Shown here one piece after another: positions 1 through 5,174 of a stretch of DNA of 5,174 nucleotides (position 1 is the stretch's first letter; each line of letters begins with the position of its first letter). Source of the DNA: a gamma proteobacterium symbiont of Bathyaustriella thionipta (lineage in GTDB: Bacteria > Pseudomonadota > Gammaproteobacteria > Chromatiales > Chromatiaceae); NCBI GenBank assembly GCA_025656895.1, contig JAHXHF010000308.1:1-5174 (forward strand), in the 5' to 3' direction. A model generated the notes under the pieces. It was given only the letters and a program-made list of their open reading frames with translations, had not been told where the DNA came from and did not search any database. The position numbers and the translations under genes were made by a program.

Positions 1-76
1 TCCTCGAAACTGGAAGAAGAAATTTGCCACTGATCCGCTGAGGTCCGATCTGTATTGGATCAAAAATAAGGGGTGA
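1..76 (+). CDS. C-terminal tail of an unidentified upstream gene (partial)
   Basis: Reading from base 2, the frame is open for 24 codons and closes at TGA 74-76. The peptide (starts PRNWKKKFAT, ends LYWIKNKG) is basic and not membrane-like. The other two forward frames are interrupted before base 70. An AAGGGG motif sits at the end of this tail, and possible starts of a following gene overlap or abut the stop (GTG at 73, ATG at 77), a common operon layout. The family cannot be recognised from so short a tail, and chance openness over 75 bases is quite possible. If real, it lay in the same operon as the exporter that follows. Confidence 0.4.
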   Translation, partial: PRNWKKKFATDPLRSDLYWIKNKG

Positions 77-137
77 ATGACCGCTTACGTTACTACGCCG
101 TACTGGCGCTATTCTGGCGGTTTTACTGACATTGCTA

Positions 138-1670
138 ATGTCGGTTGTAGGGGCTCTGGGGGTGGCTGGTTACGCGGGTATCCTGTTGACTCCACCCACC
201 ATGTCGGCGCCGGTTTTCATTCTGACTCTGGCGGTGGCAGATAGCGTACATCTGCTGGATACCTTTTTCCGCTTATTGAATAGTGGCATGGAAAAAACAG
301 CGGCCATGATCGAAAGTTTACGCATCAACAGGCAAGCCCTGTTTATTACCAGTGCGACCACGGCTATCGGTTTTCTCAGTATGAACTTCAGCGAGTCGCC
401 GCCATTTCATGACTTGGGGAACATCACTGCTATTGGCGTGATGATGGCTTTTCTGCTATCGGTCAGTTTTCTTCCGGCTTTCATGCTTCTATTGCCGCTA
501 CATCAGGCTGAGTCCAGTCCGCCCGTTACCCGTCTGATCAATAAAGTAGCCGATTTTGTGATTCGCCGGCACAAGCCATTAGTGTGGGGGCTGGCTTGTG
601 TGGTGCTGCTGTTATCAGCCTTTATAAGTCGTAATGAGCTGAATGATAATTTTGTTGAATATTTTGATAAAAGTGTGCGTTTTCGCCGTGATACCGATTT
701 TGTCAGTCAGCACCTGACCGGCTTGCACGATATTCAATATTCCATACAGGCCGCTGATGAAGGCGGTGTTAGCGACCCGGCCTATTTGCAATTACTGGAA
801 GACTTTGCACACTGGTATCGACAGCAGCCCGGGGTGGTTCATGTCAATGTCATCAGTGACATCATGAAGCGCCTGAATCGCAATTTGCACGGCGATAAGC
901 CGGCCTGGAACCGCTTGCCGCAGCAACGTGATCTGGCAGCACAATATTTGCTGTTGTATGAAATGTCCCTGCCCTACGGTCTGGATCTGACCAACCAGAT
1001 CAACCTGCAGAAATCGGCCAGCCGCATGATTGTGACACTGCGCAACCCCTCCAGTAATGAACTGCTGTTGCTGGTGGATCGAGCCAAAATCTGGCTGCAA
1101 CAGCACGCACCGGGAATACAGGCTGAAGGCTCGGGTCCCAGTGTCATGTTTTCACGTGTGGGCGCACGTAATATCAATAGTATGTTGATTGGTACAGTGG
1201 TAGCGCTGATCCTGATTTCTGTCATTTTGATTCTGGCGTTTCGCTCACTGAAGATTGGCTTGATCAGCCTGATTCCCAATCTGGCGCCGGCTGCCATGGC
1301 GTTCGGATTGTGGGGCATCTGGGTGGGTGAAGTAGGTTTGTCACTGGCGGTGGTGGTGGGCTTGACGCTGGGTATTGTGGTGGATGATACGGTGCATTTT
1401 CTAAGTAAATATTTGCGTGCCCGCCGCGAACAGGGGCTGTCTGCAGAAGCGGCTGTGCGCTATGCATTCAGCACAGTGGGCAATGCCCTGTTTATCACTT
1501 CTGTGGTATTGGCCTGCGGTTTTATGATACTGACATTGTCTTCATTTACATTGAATTCAGCCACTGGTTTGTTGACAGCCATTACTATTGTGCTGGCACT
1601 GATCACCGACTTTTTTCTGTTACCCGGTCTGCTGCTCATGCTGGATCGGCCCTCGGGAGTACGCACATGA
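138..1670 (+). CDS. RND/MMPL-family exporter, 5'-truncated (TM3-TM12 only)
   Basis: This is an inner-membrane transporter of the RND superfamily (MMPL/COG1033-like 'predicted exporter'). Such proteins use the proton gradient to move lipids or other hydrophobic substrates. Counting from TTG 132, hydrophobic segments lie near residues 1-20, 26-45, 68-85, 98-121, 149-166, 352-371, 376-395, 400-424, 450-470 and 478-504. A periplasmic loop spans about 167-350. The repeat halves are visible: AVADSVHLL (35-42) matches GIVVDDTVHFL (414-424), and the acidic residues D37 and D418/D419 sit in the expected TM4/TM10 positions. Full-length members have about 750-900 residues, so TM1, TM2 and the first periplasmic loop are missing. 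RND-like sequence can be read back to about base 81 (PLTLLRRTGAILAVL), where an in-frame TGA (78-80) stops it. The only ATG is at 138 (TTG at 132), neither with a Shine-Dalgarno site. The product as drawn is probably not functional. The family call is confident; the substrate is unknown. Confidence 0.85.
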   Translation: MSVVGALGVAGYAGILLTPPTMSAPVFILTLAVADSVHLLDTFFRLLNSGMEKTAAMIESLRINRQALFITSATTAIGFLSMNFSESPPFHDLGNITAIGVMMAFLLSVSFLPAFMLLLPLHQAESSPPVTRLINKVADFVIRRHKPLVWGLACVVLLLSAFISRNELNDNFVEYFDKSVRFRRDTDFVSQHLTGLHDIQYSIQAADEGGVSDPAYLQLLEDFAHWYRQQPGVVHVNVISDIMKRLNRNLHGDKPAWNRLPQQRDLAAQYLLLYEMSLPYGLDLTNQINLQKSASRMIVTLRNPSSNELLLLVDRAKIWLQQHAPGIQAEGSGPSVMFSRVGARNINSMLIGTVVALILISVILILAFRSLKIGLISLIPNLAPAAMAFGLWGIWVGEVGLSLAVVVGLTLGIVVDDTVHFLSKYLRARREQGLSAEAAVRYAFSTVGNALFITSVVLACGFMILTLSSFTLNSATGLLTAITIVLALITDFFLLPGLLLMLDRPSGVRT

Positions 1671-2347
1671 AAACCAGTTATATGGATTATCTGTTGTCAT
1701 TTTCTAATATGAGCGTGTTGCTGGCGGCCGCCTTTATGAGCAGTTGGGCATTATCCATTCATAATGAATGGCATATATTGCTGGATGTACTGGTTTTCAT
1801 GCTGGCCTATGGTGTGTACACGGCTTTTTATCTGGCCTTGATACGCCATTTCCGGCCATATCCACTGGGAAGCTATGATATGCATTCCTGCAAATTTGTT
1901 TACTGGAAACAGGTGGCCTTGCTAACCAATCTGGCTGAAAAGGCACTTGGCCCGTTTTTAACCCTGTTTAACAAGCCGCTGTATCATAAAATAATGGGTG
2001 CCCATGTGGGCAGGCAGGTGGCTCTGGCGGGCGGCACCCTGTGTGACCAGCCATTACTGTATTTTGATGATTACAGTGTGGTGGGTGCGGGTTCAGTTGT
2101 TACCGCGCACGCCATCAGTGGTAATCAGATATTGCTGGCTCCGATAAAACTGGGAAAAAGTGCGGTTGTGGGTGTGAATTGTACGGTACTGCCGGGGGTC
2201 GAGCTGGGTGAACATGCGGTGCTGGCGCCCGGTGCGGTGGCGACTGTGGGCACCAAAATTCCAGCCTACGAGCTATGGGGCGGTATTCCGGCTGGCTTTA
2301 TCAAGTGTCTGCAACCGCAGAATGAAGAGCCCGATAACCCCCAATGA
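1667..2347 (+). CDS. Membrane-anchored left-handed beta-helix (hexapeptide-repeat) acyltransferase-like protein
   Basis: This 226-residue protein has two N-terminal membrane segments (about 16-32 and 37-60), a linker, and a hexapeptide-repeat region at about 110-212. The region shows repeating small or aliphatic residues every six positions (YSVVGAGSVVTAH, KSAVVGVNCTVLPGVELGEH, AVLAPGAVATVGTKIPA) and ends in LWGGIPAGFIK, the closing motif of many hexapeptide acetyltransferases. H148 is a possible catalytic histidine. The layout also resembles the C-terminal domain of Pls/PosA-type NRPS proteins, which pairs membrane helices with a beta helix. That resemblance is from memory and uncertain. The start ATG overlaps the exporter stop (ATGA), with GGGAG seven bases upstream, so translational coupling is likely. 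It may modify, or help assemble, whatever the RND exporter moves; the acyl donor and acceptor are not predictable here. Confidence 0.8.
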   Translation: MKTSYMDYLLSFSNMSVLLAAAFMSSWALSIHNEWHILLDVLVFMLAYGVYTAFYLALIRHFRPYPLGSYDMHSCKFVYWKQVALLTNLAEKALGPFLTLFNKPLYHKIMGAHVGRQVALAGGTLCDQPLLYFDDYSVVGAGSVVTAHAISGNQILLAPIKLGKSAVVGVNCTVLPGVELGEHAVLAPGAVATVGTKIPAYELWGGIPAGFIKCLQPQNEEPDNPQ

Positions 2348-2356
2348 AATCCATAG

Positions 2357-2408
2357 ATATTGAATATTATTAAAATAATCAATATATTATTTGAATAATA
2401 TTCAATAT
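2357..2408. repeat. 52-bp near-perfect AT-rich palindrome, probable operator pair
   Basis: The arms ATATTGAATATTATT (2357-2371) and AATAATATTCAATAT (2394-2408) are perfect 15-base reverse complements. After one mismatch (2372/2393), pairing resumes for seven more bases (2373-2379 with 2386-2392), and the centre falls at 2382/2383. Nested inside are two dyads: TTGAATAATATTCAA (2391-2405, 7-base arms around one base) and TTGAATATTATTAAA (2360-2374, the same with one mismatch). Their starts are 31 bases apart, about three helical turns, so two dimers could sit on one DNA face. No U-run follows the right arm, so it is a poor terminator. It overlaps the -35 region of the downstream promoter, which suggests repression or autoregulation. 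Confidence 0.75.
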
Positions 2409-2419
2409 GGCGCTATCAT
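2391..2419 (+). promoter_or_regulatory. Probable sigma70-type promoter of the DUF2089-LemA operon
   Basis: TTGAAT (2391-2396) as -35 and TATCAT (2414-2419) as -10 are separated by exactly 17 bases. They match consensus at 4/6 and 5/6 positions. The expected transcription start is near 2425-2427, at or beside the ATG at 2426. The -35 box lies inside the right-hand operator dyad, so a protein bound there would block RNA polymerase. AT-rich DNA produces chance promoter matches, but spacing, position and the overlap with the palindrome support this one. Confidence 0.6.
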
Positions 2420-2425
2420 TTTGGC

Positions 2426-2782
2426 ATGAGATGCCCAAGTTGTGAATCAAACCTGCAGGTGAGTCGTTATCAATGTGAAGCCTGTGGCCTGCATTTGTCA
2501 GGACCGTTTTTATCATCCAGGCTCAGTCGTTTAGGTGTGAGTCACTTGCAACTGGCTGAACGCTTTATTCTTGCGGGGGGCAATTTGCGCACCCTGGCTG
2601 AAGAACAGGCTGTCAGTTATCCCACACTGCGAAAACGTCTGGATGAACTGATCAGCGCATTGCAGGCGTTGTTGCATGAAGACAAGGCCCTGATAGAAAA
2701 CATGCTGGATAAAACCGAACGCGGTGAACTGACCGCGCAGCAGGCTGCCCGGCATATCCGGGAGTTAAACGGCGATGCATGA
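2426..2782 (+). CDS. DUF2089-family regulator: zinc ribbon, helix-turn-helix, SHOCT-like tail
   Basis: This is a 118-residue cytoplasmic protein, probably a DNA-binding transcription regulator of the DUF2089 family (COG3877-like). Residues 1-28 form a zinc ribbon with two CxxC knuckles (C3/C6 and C17/C20). Residues about 38-78 carry the DUF2089 helix-turn-helix signature, including GGNLRTLAEEQAVSYPTLRKR followed by LDEL. Residues about 84-115 form a helical SHOCT-like segment (NMLDKTERGELTAQQAARHI). The start must be ATG 2426 because C3 and C6 follow at once. No Shine-Dalgarno site lies upstream, and the predicted transcription start falls at this codon, so it may be a leaderless message. Its last eight bases overlap the next gene. 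The palindrome directly upstream is the obvious candidate binding site, which would make it autoregulatory; that is inference. The family is assigned with good confidence, its ligand and targets are not. Confidence 0.88.
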   Translation: MRCPSCESNLQVSRYQCEACGLHLSGPFLSSRLSRLGVSHLQLAERFILAGGNLRTLAEEQAVSYPTLRKRLDELISALQALLHEDKALIENMLDKTERGELTAQQAARHIRELNGDA

Positions 2783-3695
2783 AGAACGCATTCGGCGCAT
2801 GCAGGCAGAAGGCACGCTGACAGAGCAGCAGGCGCAGGTATTGCTCAACAGCCTGTCCACAACGCCGATCGAGAAAACGGCGAATCATGCCGCCCTCCGC
2901 TTGCCGGGCCGTTGGCTGTTGCTGGTGTTGGTTTTGCTGTTTATCGGCCTGTTGATGCTGCTGCTGTTCAATAGCATAGAGCCGCTCTCTGTCGAAAATG
3001 TATCAGTAACATTCAACCAGCCCGTGGGGGAACATACCATGAATAAAACAAGCAATATGCTGATCGGAATTTTCCTGTTTCTTGCTGTTCCGGTGATTGT
3101 CTGGGTTTTGCTATACAACAGCCTGGTCAGCAAGGAAGAACGGGTATATGAAAGCTGGGCGCAGGTGGAAACAGCTTACCAGCGGCGAGCTGATCTGGTG
3201 CCGCAATTGATCGACAGTGTTTCACGCTATCTGGCGCATGAACGGCAAACATTCAGCGATGTGGTAAAGGCCCGGTCAGCTGCCATCAGTCCTCTGGCAA
3301 CGGTTAAGGATGAGTTGATTGCAGCACAAAAAGAATCGACTGAATTACTGGGGCAGCAGGCCGGTCAGCCGCCACAGGATGAGGCGGCGCTGGCAGCGCT
3401 GGCGGCTTCCCAGCTTAAGCTGGGGAATCGTATGCGTGGTTTTCTGGGGCTGTTGGAAAACTATCCTGAATTGAAATCATCCGACCAGTTTCTGACCTTG
3501 CAGTCTCAGCTGGAAGGCAGTGAGAACCGTATCAATGCCGCACGCAGCCGTTTTAATGAAGCAGTGCAGGTATTCAATGGTGCCATTCGGCGTATGCCGG
3601 CCAGCCTGGTTGCCGGCAGTAGTGGTTTTAGTCGTAAGGCATATTTCAAGTCAGACACGGGTGCAGCCAATGCGCCTCATTTGAAATTTGATTAG
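2775..3695 (+). CDS. SHOCT-like/transmembrane segment fused to a LemA-family membrane protein
   Basis: This 306-residue protein has two parts. Residues 1-27 form a short amphipathic helix pair (RIRRMQAEGTLTEQQAQVLL) like the SHOCT-like tail of the preceding regulator. Residues 47-66 are a strong membrane helix preceded by R42 and R46, suggesting a cytoplasmic N-terminus. Residues 67-92 would be a short periplasmic loop. From M89 onward it is a complete LemA protein: membrane helix 93-114, then YNSLVSKEERV, the RRADLVPQLID motif and a helical bundle to about 275, ending in the LemA signature FNEAVQVFNGAIRRMP and SGFSRKAYF. LemA proteins usually begin near residue 89 here and have about 185-220 residues, so the first 88 are an addition. 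GGGAG lies ten bases before ATG 2775. The molecular role of LemA proteins is poorly known. The overlap with the regulator gene argues for co-translation. Confidence 0.88.
   Translation: MHEERIRRMQAEGTLTEQQAQVLLNSLSTTPIEKTANHAALRLPGRWLLLVLVLLFIGLLMLLLFNSIEPLSVENVSVTFNQPVGEHTMNKTSNMLIGIFLFLAVPVIVWVLLYNSLVSKEERVYESWAQVETAYQRRADLVPQLIDSVSRYLAHERQTFSDVVKARSAAISPLATVKDELIAAQKESTELLGQQAGQPPQDEAALAALAASQLKLGNRMRGFLGLLENYPELKSSDQFLTLQSQLEGSENRINAARSRFNEAVQVFNGAIRRMPASLVAGSSGFSRKAYFKSDTGAANAPHLKFD
3026..3041 (+). promoter_or_regulatory. Internal ribosome binding site and possible second LemA start
   Basis: GGGGGA (3026-3031) lies seven bases before an in-frame ATG (3039-3041) at codon 89 of the fusion ORF, exactly where a normal stand-alone LemA would start (MNKTSNMLIGIF). 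Two products could therefore be made from one reading frame: a 306-residue two-helix form and a 218-residue conventional LemA. Alternatively the site is a relic of two separate genes that lost the stop codon between them. Confidence 0.5.
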
Positions 3696-3798
3696 GCGTC
3701 TGTCGGACTTGACGGATTGAAGCAGAATCAAAACGCCTTTTTCGCAGTAGATTGATAGAGGTACGCTTAAGTCTGGCAGGTTCCGGGGAGACCATCGC

Positions 3799-4128
3799 AT
3801 GTCCCATGCAAAACAAGAATTGATTTATGAATCCAAAGGTTCGGGCAAAAGTCTGTGGAATACCTACCGGATATTCAATGACCGGATTGAGCTGGAATGT
3901 CGTATCTTCTTCCGAACCATCATTATTCCCAAAAACGGGGTAGTGCGGGTTGCTGTTTACTCTCCACCGGTTATTCGCAGCCGATTTTGGGCGTTAAAGC
4001 TGGATCTTGCTGATTTTTACCCGCATGTGGAAATGGAGCGCAAAACCGGCTGGTTCAAACACTTGCGTTTCACGCCTGCAGATCCTGAAAAGTTCAAGAA
4101 ACTTGTGCTGGAGTGGATGCAGCATTAA
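3799..4128 (+). CDS. Small protein resembling a bacterial PH-like domain, function unknown
   Basis: This 109-residue protein has no signal peptide and no membrane helix. The alternating beta pattern (ELIYESKG, YRIFNDRIELECRIFFRTIIIP, VVRVAVYSPP) followed by RTGWFKHLRF-like strands and a terminal helix (DPEKFKKLVLEWM) recalls bacterial PH-type domains. In those domains a beta barrel is capped by a C-terminal helix, and the line 'F..P.DPE.F' is common near the end. This is fold-level resemblance seen by eye, not a firm family match. GGGGAG (3785-3790) lies eight bases before ATG 3799. A 103-base gap separates it from the LemA gene and 33 bases separate it from the TPM gene, so it probably belongs to the same transcript. 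It may act at the cytoplasmic face of the membrane with its neighbours; this is inference. Confidence 0.75.
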   Translation: MSHAKQELIYESKGSGKSLWNTYRIFNDRIELECRIFFRTIIIPKNGVVRVAVYSPPVIRSRFWALKLDLADFYPHVEMERKTGWFKHLRFTPADPEKFKKLVLEWMQH

Positions 4129-4160
4129 ACGAGAGATACGGCATTAAACAGGAGATGCAG
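4122..4160 (+). repeat. Imperfect tandem duplication across a stop codon and a ribosome binding site
   Basis: GCATTAAACGAGAGATACG (4122-4140) is followed at once by GCATTAAACAGGAGATGCAG (4141-4160). The first nine bases are identical, and the rest match apart from one inserted base and a few substitutions. The first copy holds the stop codon of the PH-like gene. The second copy provides AGGAG, seven bases before the TPM start ATG 4162. A local duplication probably created or improved that ribosome binding site. Confidence 0.6.
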
Positions 4161-4161
4161 G

Positions 4162-5174
4162 ATGAGCACTTACGCAAAATGGCTATGGCCGCTTGTATTG
4201 CTGAGCATGGGCTTGGCGTATTTTCTGTATTCCGGCCGCTCTGTTGAATCGCAGCGGCTGCAGGACGAAGCGGGTTTGTTCACTTCACAGCAGGCCGATA
4301 GGTTAAGACGCTTTCATGATTTTCTGTTGCAGGATCATGATATTGATTATTTTGTACTGACCCGTAAGGGACTGGCAGATATTGACCGGGCCGCACTGGA
4401 TAATTTTACAGCCTTGCAGGTGGGGCGCCATAGTCATAGCGGACGTGGTTTATTATTGCTGATTGATCCGCAACGGAACCAGCTGCGTTTGGAAGTCAGC
4501 CGCGCACTGGAGGCGGTCTATCCGGATGCTTTTGTAGCCTATATCGAACAGCGCCAGATGCTGCCTTTTTTTGCCAGCGGGCGGGTCAGTGATGGCATTC
4601 TGGCCAGTACAGAAATGATTATTACCCGGGCGCAGAATGCGGATGACCAGCAGGCCTGGGATGATGAAAGCCGGGCTGCGGCCCAAAGCCAGGGAGGTGG
4701 TGCGAGTACGGCGGCTAAAATTGGCAAAGGAAAGGCCGCTAAAAGTACAGCCGGGCTGGATATAGTCCGTGACGCTGATCCTGAAAGTGTTTTGAACGCT
4801 TATATTCGCGCCATGCAGGCGCGCAATAATAACCCCGATTTAGCCATTTACAGTACAGCCACGCGCAAGATGTTTGCAGAATGGGTGGTTACGCCGGCAC
4901 AAATGGATAATGCGGTTAAGAGTTTCAGGCATTGCAGTCAGTACAATAGCCGCCGTTTTGTGCAGTCTCAACGAGCCGTGATCCGTTATCCGGCTAAGGC
5001 AAGAGCCTGTAACCCCTGGTTTTTTGTGCGTGAAAACGGTCGCTGGAGGCTGGATTTTTCCATGATGAAAAATCATATTCGCTTTGGTCGCAGCAATGCC
5101 TGGCATTTTGTTGAAAGCGAGCGGCGCAAGCATCCTTACCCGTTTGCTTTTCAGGACTGGCGCTTCGATAAAAA
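4162..5174 (+). CDS. Membrane-anchored TPM-domain protein with an extra C-terminal domain (3' end outside window)
   Basis: The reading frame is open from ATG 4162 to the window edge (337 codons, no stop seen). AGGAG (4150-4154) is seven bases upstream of the start. Residues 7-23 are one hydrophobic segment, more like an anchor than a cleaved signal, so the rest is probably periplasmic. Residues about 33-157 form a TPM (YgcG-like) domain: LQDEAGLFTSQQADRL, IDYFVLTRKG, GRGLLLLIDPQRNQLRLEVS, LEAVYPDAF and a final LPFFASGRVSDGILASTEMI. A low-complexity linker rich in Ala, Gly, Lys and Ser follows (about 170-198). A second domain starts near 204 (DPESVLNAYIRAMQARN) and includes WFFVRENGRWRLDFSMM, a pattern like NTF2/SnoaL-like folds. 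C258 and C283 could form a disulfide. TPM and LemA genes are often adjacent, so the two products may act together. The TPM call is sound; the second domain is tentative. Confidence 0.85.
   Translation, partial: MSTYAKWLWPLVLLSMGLAYFLYSGRSVESQRLQDEAGLFTSQQADRLRRFHDFLLQDHDIDYFVLTRKGLADIDRAALDNFTALQVGRHSHSGRGLLLLIDPQRNQLRLEVSRALEAVYPDAFVAYIEQRQMLPFFASGRVSDGILASTEMIITRAQNADDQQAWDDESRAAAQSQGGGASTAAKIGKGKAAKSTAGLDIVRDADPESVLNAYIRAMQARNNNPDLAIYSTATRKMFAEWVVTPAQMDNAVKSFRHCSQYNSRRFVQSQRAVIRYPAKARACNPWFFVRENGRWRLDFSMMKNHIRFGRSNAWHFVESERRKHPYPFAFQDWRFDK

Noticed and set aside
77..240. ORF from ATG 77 following the AAGGGG motif
   Set aside because: It reads MTAYVTTPYWRYSGG and then low-quality Gly-rich sequence to a stop near 235. 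It runs across strongly RND-like sequence in another frame, so it is not a credible gene.
170..1666. Minus-strand ORFs of 63-114 codons opposite the exporter (170-361, 792-1106, 974-1318, 1264-1467, 1460-1666)
   Set aside because: All lie antisense to a clear transporter gene, have no recognisable domains, and overlap one another; they are shadows.
2357..2408. Palindrome as a transcription terminator or transposon inverted repeat
   Set aside because: The stem is almost purely A/T, no U-run follows, and no transposase or target-site duplication is seen; an operator role fits better.
2779..2790. ATG at 2779 (ATGA overlap with the regulator stop) as start of the next gene
   Set aside because: It is in a different frame from the LemA fusion; ATG 2775 is in frame and has GGGAG at a suitable distance.
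2531..3133. Minus-strand ORFs opposite the regulator and the LemA gene (2531-2755, 2652-2888, 2885-3133)
   Set aside because: They are antisense to well-supported coding sequence and have biased, non-domain composition.
3694..3742. Possible rho-independent terminator after the LemA gene (AGGCGT ... ACGCCT followed by TTTTT)
   Set aside because: Only a six-base stem with a loop of over 30 bases; too weak to call, though the U-run is suggestive of partial attenuation.
3709..3757. Possible promoter before the PH-like gene (TTGACG at 3709, TTGATA at 3752)
   Set aside because: No acceptable -10 box lies at 16-18 bases from either hexamer.
4453..5133. Minus-strand ORFs opposite the TPM gene
   Set aside because: The + strand frame is open throughout with a recognisable TPM domain, a good start and a ribosome binding site; the minus-strand frames show nothing.

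Overview
This window looks like a fragment of a gammaproteobacterial chromosome. The base composition is balanced, genes are tightly packed with 4-8 bp overlaps, Shine-Dalgarno sites are clear, and the protein families are ones common in free-living Gammaproteobacteria. That placement is inference; no 16S, tRNA or taxon-specific marker is present. All convincing genes are on the + strand.

Left block (1-2347), an envelope export pair. The first 76 bases carry a 24-codon tail of an unidentified gene. It abuts the C-terminal two thirds of an RND/MMPL-type exporter. The exporter lacks transmembrane segments 1-2 and the first large periplasmic loop, and all three forward frames are closed just upstream. 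It is therefore a 5'-truncated gene, either through a real deletion or an assembly join. It overlaps (ATGA) a small membrane-anchored left-handed beta-helix acyltransferase-like protein, so the two were probably translated together.

Boundary (2348-2425). A very AT-rich spacer holds a 52-bp near-perfect palindrome made of two TTGAATA-type operator-like units. The right unit contains the -35 box of a good sigma70-type promoter. The -10 box sits so close to the next ATG that the mRNA would start at or next to the initiation codon.

Right block (2426-5174), a candidate regulator plus membrane operon. It encodes: a DUF2089 regulator (zinc ribbon, helix-turn-helix, SHOCT-like tail); a fusion of a SHOCT-like helix pair, a transmembrane segment and a LemA protein; a small protein resembling a bacterial PH domain; and a membrane-anchored TPM-domain protein with an extra C-terminal domain that runs off the window. 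LemA and TPM proteins are known genomic neighbours. The added interest is that a DNA-binding protein with a SHOCT-like tail is followed, with an 8-bp overlap, by a membrane LemA protein carrying a similar SHOCT-like segment at its predicted cytoplasmic N-terminus. An operator-like palindrome sits in front of the operon. A testable reading is an autoregulated, membrane-tethered envelope-sensing switch.
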